Counted from the stretch's first letter, positions 37,242 to 46,314 are shown. The stretch is DNA of 64,000 nucleotides from Mesobacillus persicus (GCF_900109925.1 NZ_FOBW01000006.1:124001-188000); one strand, 5' to 3'. Numbers and translations: made by a program. The notes: generated by a model from the letters alone, not told the origin.

Positions 37242-37756
37242 ATGGTTCCAAAGGCCTTTATTCAATACCTTGTCCATTTTCATGGAGACCGGGATTACTT
37301 TGAATGCCATGAAATTCTGGAAGAATATTGGAAGGAAAAAGATCCTGGAAATAAAGAATCTATATGGGTCGCTTTTATTCAGTTAGCTGTCTCTCAATAT
37401 CATTACAGGCGTGGAAATTATTCCGGAGCATTGAGGACACATGATAAGGCAGCTATGATTTTTTCTAATGAAGGAGGAAAATGCCAAGAACTTGGAATCA
37501 ATTATCAAGCTTTATTGGAGTTATTGGTGGAGCGAAGAACCTCCATTCTAGCAAGAACACCCTACAAGAGTATGAATTTGCCCCTCTCGGACAAATCGAT
37601 AATCAACCAGTGTAGAAAATTTTGTCTACAGCAAGGGTTGATATGGGGAAGGGAGAGTAATATTCTTGATCAAAGCCTAATAAACAGACACTCTACTAGG
37701 GACAGATCTGACGTCATCCTCGAAAGGAAACTTGCTCTTGAAAAACGCAAAAAAAG

Positions 37757-37775
<19 letters not shown>
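37242..37775 (+). CDS. ypuF: DUF309 family protein YpuF
   Basis: Helical protein of 177 residues from the second ATG (37242), which is 6 bases after AAAGGGGG; the first ATG abuts the site. The DUF309 core fills residues 1-100, with the family motif HGDRDYFECHEILEEYWK at 14-31 (possible metal or anion-binding His and Glu) and QLAVSQYHYRRGNYSGA near 48. The C-terminal part is basic and less conserved. Function is unknown. In B. subtilis it runs with scpAB; here it is on the opposite strand. Confidence 0.85.
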
Positions 37776-38162
<387 letters not shown>

Positions 38163-38338
38163 TCATTAATGAACTAAACATATAAATAATAATAACAAAT
38201 TCAGTTTTTCCATAGCAAAGTGAATTTAAACCTTATGTAGTTTATGCATGAACAAGAAAGCAGGTTCGCTCTAAAGTACAATTGTTATAATCATACATAA
38301 TACATTCAATTTCAGCAATTTATTTCTAGGTATTGTTG

Positions 38339-38434
38339 TTATTGATTAGGAACGATAACAAGCCAATAAAAGAATCCCCAAGCCATTGCAAATACCAGTA
38401 GGATTGCAAACAATAGCCAATTATTCCTTTTCAT
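38339..38434 (-). CDS. 31-residue single-span membrane microprotein
   Basis: An ATG at 38434, with GGGAGG 8 bases upstream, opens a 31-codon frame. The peptide has a basic start (MKRNN), one continuous hydrophobic helix of about 22 residues rich in Leu, Phe and Trp, and a short VPNQ tail. It is too short for most gene finders. It sits between lysA and ribT in a gap of 399 bases. Single-span peptides of this size occur among sporulation and membrane-complex regulators, but I cannot name a function. The rest of the gap shows no gene. Confidence 0.65.
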   Translation of the reverse strand: MKRNNWLLFAILLVFAMAWGFFYWLVIVPNQ

Positions 38435-38525
38435 AAGTCCAACCTCCCATAGGATATTCTACAGCAACGGCATGAAAAAGCCAATTAATATTCTTAGATG
38501 TTGCTTACTTAAAGGGATATCCGGG

Positions 38526-38557
38526 GTAAAAAATAAGCCACCAATTGGCAGCTTATT
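38526..38557 (-). terminator. Terminator of lysA
   Basis: AATAAGC (38532-38538) pairs with GCTTATT (38551-38557), with an inner GCC/GGC, followed by TTTTTTACC on the minus strand. The lysA stop codon is in the distal arm. Confidence 0.8.
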
Positions 38558-39872
38558 TTTTTATTTTTTCTTTTAAAGGTAAATCTAATCTGACCATATC
38601 TTCAAAAGATTCGCGCTTCACAACCAGCTTAGCCTGGCCATTCTCAATGAAAACAACGGGAGGCCTCGGGATACGGTTATAGTTATTAGCCATTGAATAC
38701 CCGTACGCACCTGTGCAGAATACAGCCAATAGATCGGTATGGTCGGACTTAGGTAATGGCAAATCCCAAATTAACATATCTCCAGATTCACAGCATTTCC
38801 CAGCAATTGAAACTGTTTCATCAGGCTCTACATTTGCCTTGTTCGCTAAAACGGCTTCATATTTTGCCTGATAAAGCGCTGGTCGAAGGTTATCGCTCAT
38901 CCCACCATCTACCGCAACATACTGTCTTACATTAGGCACTTCTTTTCTTGATCCTATTCGATACAATGTTGTACCTGCGTCCCCAACCATTGAGCGACCA
39001 GGCTCAATCCAAATCTCTGGGGTTTCCATACCGAGCTTTTCTGCTTGGTTTTTAACTTCACCGATGATTTCTTCAACGTATTGTGAAGCAGGGATCGGGT
39101 CATCTTCCTTTGTATAGCGAATTCCGAAACCACCACCTAGGTTTAACACTTGGGCTTCGAACGCTTTTTCGTTTTTCCAATCTTTTAGCTTTTCAAATAT
39201 TTTTCTGGCAGCAACAAGAAAGCCTGTTGTTTCAAAGATTTGCGAACCAATATGGCAATGAACGCCAAGAAGATTCAGATGCTTTGACTTTAACGCCGTA
39301 TCAACTGCCTCATCAGCTTGTCCATTTTGCAGACCAAAACCAAATTTCGAATCATCTTGTCCTGTTAATATATAATCATGGGTATGAGCTTCAATTCCAG
39401 GAGTAACACGCAACAAGATATTTACTGTTTTCTCCCTTGGAGCACATAGTTCCTCTAAGATTTCTAACTCATAAAAGTTGTCAACTACAAAGCAGCCAAT
39501 TTCCTTCTCTATCGCCATATCCAATTCTTCGAGACTTTTGTTGTTCCCGTGAAAATGGATTTTATCAGCCGGAAATCCTGCGGCAATTGCAGTATACAGT
39601 TCTCCACCTGATACCACATCGAGTGATAGTCCTTCCTCTTCAGCAAGCTGAACCATAGCGACAGTTGAAAAGGCTTTGCTAGCATAGGCCACTTGTGCCT
39701 TTATATTAAGATTCTCAAATGTTTTCTTAAAACTTCTTGCTCTCTCCCTAATCAATGCTACATCGTAAACGTACAACGGGGTTCCGTATTGCTCCACAAG
39801 AGTCACGGTATCCATGCCGCCTATTTCGAGATGTCCATGTTCATTTACCTTTCCCGTTCCATGAAATTGCAT
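38553..39872 (-). CDS. lysA: Diaminopimelate decarboxylase
   Basis: Makes L-lysine from meso-diaminopimelate, using PLP. The product has 439 residues from the ATG at 39872, the same length as B. subtilis LysA; AGGGGAAAG lies upstream. The PLP lysine is Lys66 in VAYASKAF. The fold-III motifs GVHCHIGSQ (near 197), GGGFGIRY (near 238) and the catalytic Cys region GKCCESGD (near 350) are all present. It follows spoVAF by 119 bases, as in B. subtilis. No lysine riboswitch is seen upstream. Confidence 0.96.
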   Translation of the reverse strand: MQFHGTGKVNEHGHLEIGGMDTVTLVEQYGTPLYVYDVALIRERARSFKKTFENLNIKAQVAYASKAFSTVAMVQLAEEEGLSLDVVSGGELYTAIAAGFPADKIHFHGNNKSLEELDMAIEKEIGCFVVDNFYELEILEELCAPREKTVNILLRVTPGIEAHTHDYILTGQDDSKFGFGLQNGQADEAVDTALKSKHLNLLGVHCHIGSQIFETTGFLVAARKIFEKLKDWKNEKAFEAQVLNLGGGFGIRYTKEDDPIPASQYVEEIIGEVKNQAEKLGMETPEIWIEPGRSMVGDAGTTLYRIGSRKEVPNVRQYVAVDGGMSDNLRPALYQAKYEAVLANKANVEPDETVSIAGKCCESGDMLIWDLPLPKSDHTDLLAVFCTGAYGYSMANNYNRIPRPPVVFIENGQAKLVVKRESFEDMVRLDLPLKEKIKK

Positions 39873-39991
39873 GTTCTTTCCCCTCATTTCATTCTCTCGT
39901 AAGGGAACATATATTTTTCGATTATTCCCACACTGACGATTAAAAATTAAAACTACTTTACCATAATTTAAGGGAACACGCAATTAGAGTA

Positions 39992-41473
39992 TTATCCGTT
40001 TTTGGCAGGTTGTCTCTGTCGATTCCGTGCATGAACAATACTTGGACGAATTGTAGAACCTGGTACAGCCCGGCGGACTAGAATTTGCATACAAGCTTTC
40101 GGTGCAAATGGTAAAAACGGCCAAAGATACGGAGTGTTTAAAGACCGTATCCCAGCTAGCAGCAAAATCCATGCAGTCATGCCAATAACAAATCCCGGAA
40201 CATGGAAAGCGGCAGTGGTAATTAACAAAAATAGCCTACCAATCTTATTCGCCATACTTAATTCATAACTTGGAGTCGCATACGTACCAATTGCTGCTAA
40301 GGCGACATATAGAATAACCTCTGGTACGAATAAGCCTACATCAATCGCTATTTGTCCAATCAGTACAGCTGCTATCAGACCCATCGCTGTCGATAGTGGC
40401 GTCGGCGTGTGGATAGCGGCTAGTCTTAAGAACTCAATTCCAATGTCCGCCATGAATATTTGTAATAATACGGGAATATTTGACTTATCATTTGGTCCAA
40501 TGAAAGATAGGGCCTCAGGTAACAAATCAGGATTTTGGACAAATAAGTACCATAATGGCAACAAGATTAATGACGCTGCCACACCCAAAAAGCGAATCCA
40601 CCGTACTAAAGTTCCAACACCTGGTGACTGTCTGTATTCCTCAGCATGCTGCAAATGGTGGAAGTAAGTAGTTGGTGTGATGATAACAGACGGTGATGTA
40701 TCAACATAAATTAGAACATGTCCCTCTAGAAGGTGCGTAGCCGCTACATCCGCTCTTTCGGTATATCTTACTAACGGAAAGGGGTTGTAACCTTGTTTTA
40801 CTAAAAACTCTTCCACCGTTTTATCTGCCATAGCAAGGCCATCAATTTCAATCGCTTCTAATTCCTTTTTAATAACTTTTATTAAATCAGGATTTGCCAC
40901 ATCTTTTATATAACCTAGGGCAATATCTGTCTTTGACCTTTCACCGACTTTCATGATTTCAAAACGCAGACGCTCATCTCGAATTCTTCTTCTAGTTAGG
41001 GCGGTGTTCACGATGATATTTTCGACAAAACCATCTCTTGAGCCACGAACAACCTTTTCCGTATCCGGTTCCTGTGGTTGACGCCCAGGATAGCTTCTAA
41101 CATCAACAACGAGACCGATTCCTTCGCCTTCAACAAGGACAACAATTAAGCCAGACAATACCTGATCTACCACTTCGTCCATTGTTTTAACTTGTTCGAC
41201 GGACTGATGGACAATACGGTTTTCCACGATACTCTGTAATTGTAAGGAAAGTTTTTCTGAATTATTAATACCTACAAGTTCTTTTACTATTTGAACAATT
41301 GGCGAAGTATCACATAACCCATTCACATAGTAAAAGTGGACATTTTTTTTAAGGATCTTTAGCTTCCTTACACCTAAGTCAAAGCTATCTTCTAGTCCAA
41401 TCCTGTTTTTCATATAGGATTCGACTTCAGATAAGGATTCTGGAATTGGTAACTTATTCTGTGTTTTGCTCAC
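39992..41473 (-). CDS. spoVAF: Stage V sporulation protein AF
   Basis: Membrane protein of the GerA/SpoVAF family, 493 residues from a GTG start with GAAAGGAG upstream, the same length as in B. subtilis. The N-terminal soluble domain covers residues 1-270 (DVRSYPGRQPQEPD near 128). About five membrane segments follow near 290-470. In B. subtilis SpoVAF acts with SpoVAEa to amplify germinant signals in the spore inner membrane. Here it directly follows spoVAB, with spoVAC, AD, AEb and AEa missing between them. Confidence 0.95.
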   Translation of the reverse strand: MSKTQNKLPIPESLSEVESYMKNRIGLEDSFDLGVRKLKILKKNVHFYYVNGLCDTSPIVQIVKELVGINNSEKLSLQLQSIVENRIVHQSVEQVKTMDEVVDQVLSGLIVVLVEGEGIGLVVDVRSYPGRQPQEPDTEKVVRGSRDGFVENIIVNTALTRRRIRDERLRFEIMKVGERSKTDIALGYIKDVANPDLIKVIKKELEAIEIDGLAMADKTVEEFLVKQGYNPFPLVRYTERADVAATHLLEGHVLIYVDTSPSVIITPTTYFHHLQHAEEYRQSPGVGTLVRWIRFLGVAASLILLPLWYLFVQNPDLLPEALSFIGPNDKSNIPVLLQIFMADIGIEFLRLAAIHTPTPLSTAMGLIAAVLIGQIAIDVGLFVPEVILYVALAAIGTYATPSYELSMANKIGRLFLLITTAAFHVPGFVIGMTAWILLLAGIRSLNTPYLWPFLPFAPKACMQILVRRAVPGSTIRPSIVHARNRQRQPAKNG

Positions 41474-41534
41474 AAAATCTACTCCTTTCAAGGATGACTC
41501 TATCTTTCTTCAACAAGGGCCATCATATTTGTAA
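41474..41534 (-). other. spoVAB-spoVAF junction, possible deletion scar
   Basis: Sixty-one bases separate the spoVAB stop from the spoVAF GTG. In one frame the minus strand reads ITNMMALVEER followed by TAG, ending 19 bases before the spoVAF ATG/GTG region. It begins at the spoVAB stop without a start signal of its own. It could be the last codons of a lost spoVA gene, but such a short frame may also arise by chance. Confidence 0.35.
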
Positions 41535-41954
41535 TTAACCGACGAAATAAACCCATTGAAATAGTGATCCTAACACCTTTCCAATGACGATAGCCATGAT
41601 TAGAATGACGATTCTATCCTCGATACGAATTCGTTTTGCGAGGATTGGAAATACATTTAATGCTTCTGTTAATCCAGCAGCGAGCATTCCTACAAACGTT
41701 CCAGCAAAAAGACCGATAGGGATTGAAAGAAACCCAGTAAAATTAAAGGTTAGGTCCTGAAGACTGCCAAAAGTCCCAGCGATTGCACCTAAGACAACAG
41801 CCCATTCGTACAAGTAAACCATCCTCATCGTTTTTGTAAGCTGTGTCAACCTTGGAATCACACCGAGAACGACGAGAAACGCAACAAAACCTGCTCCAAC
41901 CGCAAGTCCACCAGCAAGAGAAACAAGAAAAACAAAGAGAATTTCAATCGTCAT
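41535..41954 (-). CDS. spoVAB: Stage V sporulation protein AB
   Basis: A 139-residue membrane protein with four hydrophobic segments (residues 4-30, 45-63, 70-95, 112-133). The family-typical GGLAVGAGFVAFL is at 15-27 and a conserved Glu (YLYEWAVVLGA) near 50. SpoVA proteins move dipicolinic acid across the spore inner membrane. The start overlaps spoVAA by 11 bases. Next in line is spoVAF, rather than spoVAC as expected. Confidence 0.92.
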   Translation of the reverse strand: MTIEILFVFLVSLAGGLAVGAGFVAFLVVLGVIPRLTQLTKTMRMVYLYEWAVVLGAIAGTFGSLQDLTFNFTGFLSIPIGLFAGTFVGMLAAGLTEALNVFPILAKRIRIEDRIVILIMAIVIGKVLGSLFQWVYFVG

Positions 41955-42564
41955 CTAACCGCTTAACGCTTTCCTTATTTTCGTTAATAATTACATATTG
42001 ATCTAGGGACTGTTGATAATTGAACATTTCAACTTCTAGCGGACTTGGTTCCTCATTCAGTCTTTTCTTAAAAACATGGTTAAAAAAGAGAATCATTCCA
42101 AGACCTAAACCGAAAGAATAGGGTATTTGGAAAAGAAGTGGTTTACTTTCGAATTTCCCTGTAATCATCATATAAATTCGTTGCTGAACAGCCTGCATAC
42201 TAACATCTTCATGAAAGTTCATAATTGTAATTGCGGACCCAATAAATAGTAGCAACCAGACCATAATAAAGAGAGGAAATGATACCCTTTTTTTCTTATA
42301 CATTACTTCTATAATGGTTTGAGTTGGTCCAACTGCCTGCACCTCGGTATCAGGATACAAGTTGGTAATCATTCTAATTATCCTCATTACATCCAGAATA
42401 ATGACGTTGTTATCTTCCGCTGAAACCTTATAGACTGGAAGCCTTTCGAGCTTTTGATGAATTCCTTCCCTGGAAATAATTTGTGCGATATCCCTTAGGA
42501 AAAGTGAATCATCTACGTTCACCTGAACACGGTTCCGCATACGAATGTAAACTGTATTTTCCAT
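41944..42564 (-). CDS. spoVAA: Stage V sporulation protein AA
   Basis: A 206-residue protein, exactly the B. subtilis length, from the ATG at 42564 with GGAAGTG upstream. The N-terminal soluble domain covers residues 1-85 (RMRNRVQVNVDDSLFLRDIAQI), followed by two membrane segments near 94-113 and 142-158 and a polar C-terminus. It is the first gene of the operon; a sigma-G promoter is expected in 42565-42700, but I could not place a confident one. Confidence 0.93.
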   Translation of the reverse strand: MENTVYIRMRNRVQVNVDDSLFLRDIAQIISREGIHQKLERLPVYKVSAEDNNVIILDVMRIIRMITNLYPDTEVQAVGPTQTIIEVMYKKKRVSFPLFIMVWLLLFIGSAITIMNFHEDVSMQAVQQRIYMMITGKFESKPLLFQIPYSFGLGLGMILFFNHVFKKRLNEEPSPLEVEMFNYQQSLDQYVIINENKESVKRLDDD

Positions 42565-43118
42565 CCCGTTCACTTCCAACACATAGTTTTCCTTGTATAA
42601 CTAGTATTGGTTGGTTGTGTTTTTTCATGAAGTCCAAAAAATGGATAACGTAAACAAACACAATTCTAAAGCTGAATACTAAGTGTCTAGGTTCCGTTAT
42701 TTAAATACAGTAAACTGTCACAATAAATATGGGACCCTGAGAGTTTGCTCATATTTGGTTAGGAAATCAGTTTAGGTACTGTGATCAATAAATAGAGGGA
42801 AAAAATTCCCTTAATTAATACTTGACACTGAAATTAGCTTAAAATAGAGGGAGAAACTCCACTTACTTGACTCGAAATACGGAGAAAATGGTTATTTTAC
42901 TTAATATAGAAGGAAAAACTCCCTCTATTTACACCAAAACGAGCTCTAATCTGCATTTAACGGGAAAAATTCCACTTATTTTTCTATAAATGGTTACTCA
43001 ATTAATGCCATGCCTTCTATTTAAATGAACTGGGCAGGGCAGGGCAGCTTACCCACCCAAGACTACCTCGGCCTTGGAGTTCCTTTTACGAAAACAGCCT
43101 TTTAGAAAAAGCTAGACG
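42565..43118. other. Repeat-bearing intergenic region between spoVAA and sigF
   Basis: The gap of 572 bases (to 43136, where the sigF terminator overlaps the gene end) has no open frame with a binding site. It holds a four-unit palindromic repeat (42795-42980) and a GGGCA triplet run near 43032. The part near 42565-42700 should contain the spoVA promoter. Confidence 0.7.
42795..42980. repeat. Four-unit array of short GGGA-(N)-TCCC palindromes
   Basis: Near-palindromic cores GAGGGAAAAAATTCCC (42795), AGAGGGAGAAACTCC (42846), AGAAGGAAAAACTCCCTCT (42908) and CGGGAAAAATTCC (42961) recur every 51-62 bases. Each is followed by a (C)TTA-type A/T-rich piece. Between cores the sequence is not obviously conserved. 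Confidence 0.75.
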
Positions 43119-43154
43119 CAAAAAACCCACATGGCATCATTGATCCATGCGGGT
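43119..43154 (-). terminator. Terminator of the spoIIA operon
   Basis: A 10-bp ACCCACATGG/CCATGCGGGT stem (43125-43134 with 43145-43154) has one mismatch and a T6 tract on the minus strand. The sigF stop codon is in the loop. Confidence 0.88.
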
Positions 43155-43895
43155 CTTCATTTGCTGTAGAATTTTCTTTTCTAAACGGGAAACCTGCACC
43201 TGAGATATCCCTAATCTGCCAGCTACTTCTGACTGGGTTTGATCTTTGTAGTAGCGCAGATAGACAATTAATTTTTCTCTTTCATCGAGTTCGCCTATCG
43301 CTTCCTTTAGGGCAATCTTATCGAACCATCTGCCCTCTTCACCATTATCGATTTGATCAAGCAACGTGATAGGGTCTCCGTCATTTTCGTATACCGTCTC
43401 GTGAATCGATGACGGAATTCGACTTGCCTCCTGGGCAAGGATGATATCTTCTGGGGTTAGTTCTAGATACTCGGCCAATTCATTTACTGTGGGAACTCTC
43501 CCATAAGTTTTTGAAAGTTCATCCTTGGCCTTTCGTATTTTATTCGCCATCTCCTTCAATGATCGGCTTACCTTGACCGTACCGTCATCTCTGATAAAGC
43601 GCTGGATTTCACCGATAATCATAGGAACGGCATAGGTAGAAAATTTAACATCATATGAAAGGTCGAACTTATCGACTGATTTAAGGAGACCGATACTTCC
43701 TATCTGAAACAGGTCGTCTGGCTCATAGCCGCGATTCAGGAAACGCTGAACCACTGACCAAACGAGACGCATATTCTTCTGGACAATTAAATCCCTAGCG
43801 CCCTGATCTCCTTCATGGCTCCGTTTAATCAGTTCCTTGACTTCATGGTCCTTCAAATAGGCTTGACTGTTATCGTTTTTTACCTCAACATCCAT
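43137..43895 (-). CDS. sigF: Forespore sigma factor SigF (SpoIIAC)
   Basis: First compartment-specific sigma factor, active in the forespore after asymmetric division. The product has 252 residues. Region 2 contains NLRLVWSVVQRFLNRGYEPDDLFQIGSIGLLKSVDKFD-like blocks at about 42-80 and the promoter-melting stretch YDVKFSTYAVPMIIGEIQRFIRDDG at 81-105. Region 3 and region 4 (QSEVAGRLGISQVQVSRLEKK) follow. The ATG follows AAGGAG. It is the third gene of spoIIAA-spoIIAB-sigF. Confidence 0.96.
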   Translation of the reverse strand: MDVEVKNDNSQAYLKDHEVKELIKRSHEGDQGARDLIVQKNMRLVWSVVQRFLNRGYEPDDLFQIGSIGLLKSVDKFDLSYDVKFSTYAVPMIIGEIQRFIRDDGTVKVSRSLKEMANKIRKAKDELSKTYGRVPTVNELAEYLELTPEDIILAQEASRIPSSIHETVYENDGDPITLLDQIDNGEEGRWFDKIALKEAIGELDEREKLIVYLRYYKDQTQSEVAGRLGISQVQVSRLEKKILQQMKTRMDQ

Positions 43896-43907
43896 ATGCA
43901 GGACTCC

Positions 43908-44348
43908 TTAATTGCACAGTGCTTTACTTTTTAGTAAGTGTTTTTTCATGCGAATCTCTGTCCCAAAGGCTGGCTCAGAACGGACTTCTACTTCATCCAT
44001 GAAATTCTCCATGATTGTAAATCCCATCCCAGATCGTTCCAACTCTGGCTTGGAAGTATATAAAGGCTGACGAGCCTCCTCTATATCCTGAATTCCAATC
44101 CCCTTATCTCTTATGACCAATTCGACTGTACCCTCTTCTAATAGAACAGAAATATATACCTTTCCATCCGGATTACTCTCATAACCATGAATAATCGAGT
44201 TTGTTACAGCCTCAGAAACAACCGTTTTAATCTCGGTTAATTCATCCACTGTTGGATCAAGTTGAGCAATAAAGGCAGCAACGGTCACTCTGGCGAACGA
44301 TTCATTTTGACTTAAGGCGCTAAATTGAAGATTCATTTCATTTTTCAT
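43908..44348 (-). CDS. spoIIAB: Anti-sigma F factor and SpoIIAA kinase, SpoIIAB
   Basis: GHKL-family ATPase that holds SigF inactive and phosphorylates SpoIIAA. The product has 146 residues, almost collinear with B. subtilis SpoIIAB. The ATP-binding N-box [11 protein letters not shown] is near residues 46-56, the G1 box RDKGIGIQD near 79, and the G2-type [11 protein letters not shown] near 105. The gene sits 3 bases after spoIIAA and 12 before sigF. Confidence 0.96.
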   Translation of the reverse strand: MKNEMNLQFSALSQNESFARVTVAAFIAQLDPTVDELTEIKTVVSEAVTNSIIHGYESNPDGKVYISVLLEEGTVELVIRDKGIGIQDIEEARQPLYTSKPELERSGMGFTIMENFMDEVEVRSEPAFGTEIRMKKHLLKSKALCN

Positions 44349-44351
44349 TTG

Positions 44352-44702
44352 TCACGCAACCCCCAATCTTTCTAAAGCATATTCTTCCGATATCTCAAGC
44401 CTAACAATCTTAAAAAGGCCGGACATATCAAATAGCCGTTTGATAGGTGGGGTAACTGCGCAGACAATCATTTCACCATGCAGTTGTTTTATATGTTTGT
44501 ATCTTCCTAAAATGACCCCGAGACCAGAGCTATCCATAAAGGTTAAATGCTCGAGGTTAAGGATAATATGACGGACATTTTTTGCTTCTAGAGCTTTCGT
44601 TGCCCGATCACGTAATTCATCGGCTGCATGATGGTCCAATTCTCCGCTCAGACGAATGCACAGGACGTCATTTTTAATTTCCATATCAATGTTAAGACTC
44701 AC
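44352..44702 (-). CDS. spoIIAA: Anti-anti-sigma factor SpoIIAA
   Basis: STAS-domain protein that, when unphosphorylated, releases SigF from SpoIIAB. The product has 116 residues from a GTG start preceded by AAGGAGG. The phosphorylated serine is Ser58 in FMDSSGLGV, the same position as in B. subtilis. A clear sigma-H promoter is located about 35-65 bases upstream. It is the first gene of the operon. Confidence 0.96.
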   Translation of the reverse strand: MSLNIDMEIKNDVLCIRLSGELDHHAADELRDRATKALEAKNVRHIILNLEHLTFMDSSGLGVILGRYKHIKQLHGEMIVCAVTPPIKRLFDMSGLFKIVRLEISEEYALERLGVA

Positions 44703-44736
44703 GGATCGATTGCCTCCTTAATTGGTATAAGGAGTC

Positions 44737-44766
44737 AAATTCGCCACATGACCATTAATTCCTTCT
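44737..44766 (-). promoter_or_regulatory. Sigma-H promoter of the spoIIA operon
   Basis: On the minus strand AGAAGGAATT (-35) is followed by 11 bases and then GGCGAATTT (-10). This fits the sigma-H consensus (AGGAWWT, 11-12 bases, RNNGAATW). It lies between dacF and spoIIAA, where the B. subtilis spoIIA promoter is found. Confidence 0.85.
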
Positions 44767-44851
44767 CTACGGACAAAACTAGTGTCTATTCGCTAAAACT
44801 AGTTGTTAGGACTGTGTTTTCGACAGGATGTTTCAGAGAATTTCTATGCTG

Positions 44852-46024
44852 CTACTCTCCTGTTCTAGTGAACATGCCAAAAGCCCGCTTATAAAGCTGC
44901 CACCAGCTTGCTTTTTCAACAGATTCATTGGCAACAAGCTTTGTTTTCACCAATGTCTTCCCGTCTTGAACAAGCTTCAACGTACCGACTTCATCCCCTT
45001 TTTGAATCGGTGCTTTTAAGTTTTCCTTTAAAGAGATTTTCTCCTCGATTTTTTCAATGTTTTCTCCCTTTTTAGTTAAAAGAGAAATTCGCTCAGATGT
45101 AACAGCATCTATTAATTTTTCACTGCCTTTACTGATTTTGGCCTTTCCAATTACATGCCCTTTTTCATACATTGGATGAGATTCATATTGACTAAACGCA
45201 TAATCTAGCATTTTCGTCACTTGCGCATTTCTTGATTTAGATGTTGAAGCTCCAAACACGACTGCCACGACACGCATTCCGTCTTTTTCAGCGGTTGCAG
45301 TCAGACAGTATTTTGCATCATTTGTAAATCCCGTTTTTAGACCATCTACTCCTGGGTAAAATTTAACCAAGCGATTCGTATTTACAAGCCAAAACTTCTT
45401 ATCTGTATCTTCTCGAAGGTAGTCTTCATATTTACCTGTAAACTTAGTAATCATTTCGTATTTTAAAAGTTCCTTAGCCATCACTGACATATCATTAGCC
45501 GTACTGTAATGATCCTCTGTGGGAAGTCCCGTGGCATTCTTGAAAGCAGTATCTTTAAGGCCAAGCTCTTTTACTTTTTTATTCATCAATTTAACAAATT
45601 CTTCTTCAGAACCCGCTAATCTCTCAGCCATCGCTACGGAAGCATCATTGGCCGAACCAATAGCTATTCCTCTTAGCATCTCTTCTACTGTCATTTCTTC
45701 CCCTGGTTCAAGGAAGATTTGCGATCCACCCATTGAAGCCGCATATTCGCTCGTTCGGATTTTCTCATCCATCTTGAGTCTACCCTCGTCTACGGCTTCC
45801 ATAATTAAGAGCATTGTCATGATTTTAGTCATGCTTGCCGGCGGGAGTTGTTCATTGCTGTTTTTTTCATACAGTATTTTACCTGTGTCCCGTTCGATTA
45901 GAATTGCTGATAAGGAGTCGTCAGCAAGCTGCACCCCATTTTCATTTGCAAATGTTGTCGTTGAAAACATTGAAGCAATCATAACGGAAACAATAATCAG
46001 ACTGAATATACCTTTGCGTCTCAT
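44852..46024 (-). CDS. dacF: D-alanyl-D-alanine carboxypeptidase DacF
   Basis: Forespore-expressed S11-family penicillin-binding protein acting on cortex peptidoglycan. The 390-residue precursor runs from the ATG at 46024, which has AGGAGG 9 bases upstream; two further ATGs lie upstream without proper spacing. A signal peptide ends near TTFA|NEN. The active site is complete: SMTK with Ser64 and Lys67, SAN near 125, and KTG (GLKTGFT) near 228. It lies just ahead of spoIIAA, and read-through into spoIIA late in sporulation is known in B. subtilis. Confidence 0.95.
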   Translation of the reverse strand: MRRKGIFSLIIVSVMIASMFSTTTFANENGVQLADDSLSAILIERDTGKILYEKNSNEQLPPASMTKIMTMLLIMEAVDEGRLKMDEKIRTSEYAASMGGSQIFLEPGEEMTVEEMLRGIAIGSANDASVAMAERLAGSEEEFVKLMNKKVKELGLKDTAFKNATGLPTEDHYSTANDMSVMAKELLKYEMITKFTGKYEDYLREDTDKKFWLVNTNRLVKFYPGVDGLKTGFTNDAKYCLTATAEKDGMRVVAVVFGASTSKSRNAQVTKMLDYAFSQYESHPMYEKGHVIGKAKISKGSEKLIDAVTSERISLLTKKGENIEKIEEKISLKENLKAPIQKGDEVGTLKLVQDGKTLVKTKLVANESVEKASWWQLYKRAFGMFTRTGE

Positions 46025-46092
46025 GGCCATAACCCTCCTATCTTTATAAGGACTATTTTTTCCACTAAAACCATTTTTATACAAATAAACAA

Positions 46093-46128
46093 ATAAAAAA
46101 AAGAAGTGAAGACAAAAGCTTCACTTCT
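46093..46128 (-). terminator. Second terminator upstream of dacF
   Basis: A 10-bp AGAAGTGAAG/CTTCACTTCT stem (46102-46111 with 46119-46128) has seven or more T on the minus strand. It stands 240 bases past pdp, beyond the inverted-repeat element, so it is a back-up to the pdp terminator. Confidence 0.85.
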
Positions 46129-46214
46129 CAGGCTGTCGAGGTCGTTTTACTAAACAATCAACGACGTTAGTTTGTTATAAAATAGGTGATACATAGCTTG
46201 TTTATTCAACCTGT

Positions 46215-46275
46215 CTGTTGATTTCCGCTCCAGGCGCGAGCGGTTCGCGGGGGGGCACGGAGCGGAAATCAACAG
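46215..46275. repeat. Inverted-repeat element with 17-bp perfect arms
   Basis: CTGTTGATTTCCGCTCC (46215-46231) is exactly complementary to GGAGCGGAAATCAACAG (46259-46275). The 27-base spacer is unusually GC-rich for this genome and includes an inner GCG...CGC pairing. No coding potential. A related half is seen near 14785. Confidence 0.85.
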
Positions 46276-46314
46276 GCCAGTTAGCGGCGCATTATTTGAT
46301 TAAGTAGATTCCGA

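Noticed and set aside
42565-42700. Sigma-G promoter for spoVAA
   Set aside because: TGAAAA and AATACTA boxes are present, but their spacing does not fit the sigma-G consensus, so I did not list a promoter.
42795-42980. CRISPR array
   Set aside because: The repeated cores are too short, palindromic and irregularly spaced, and there are no cas genes. The same reasoning excludes 51211-51400, where spacers are as conserved as repeats.
45519-46049. 176-codon plus-strand frame opposite dacF
   Set aside because: Antisense shadow of dacF; serine- and isoleucine-rich composition typical of reverse-strand reading.
46215-46275. Insertion sequence end or attachment site
   Set aside because: There is no transposase or integrase nearby and no target duplication is visible; it stands as a short non-coding element only.
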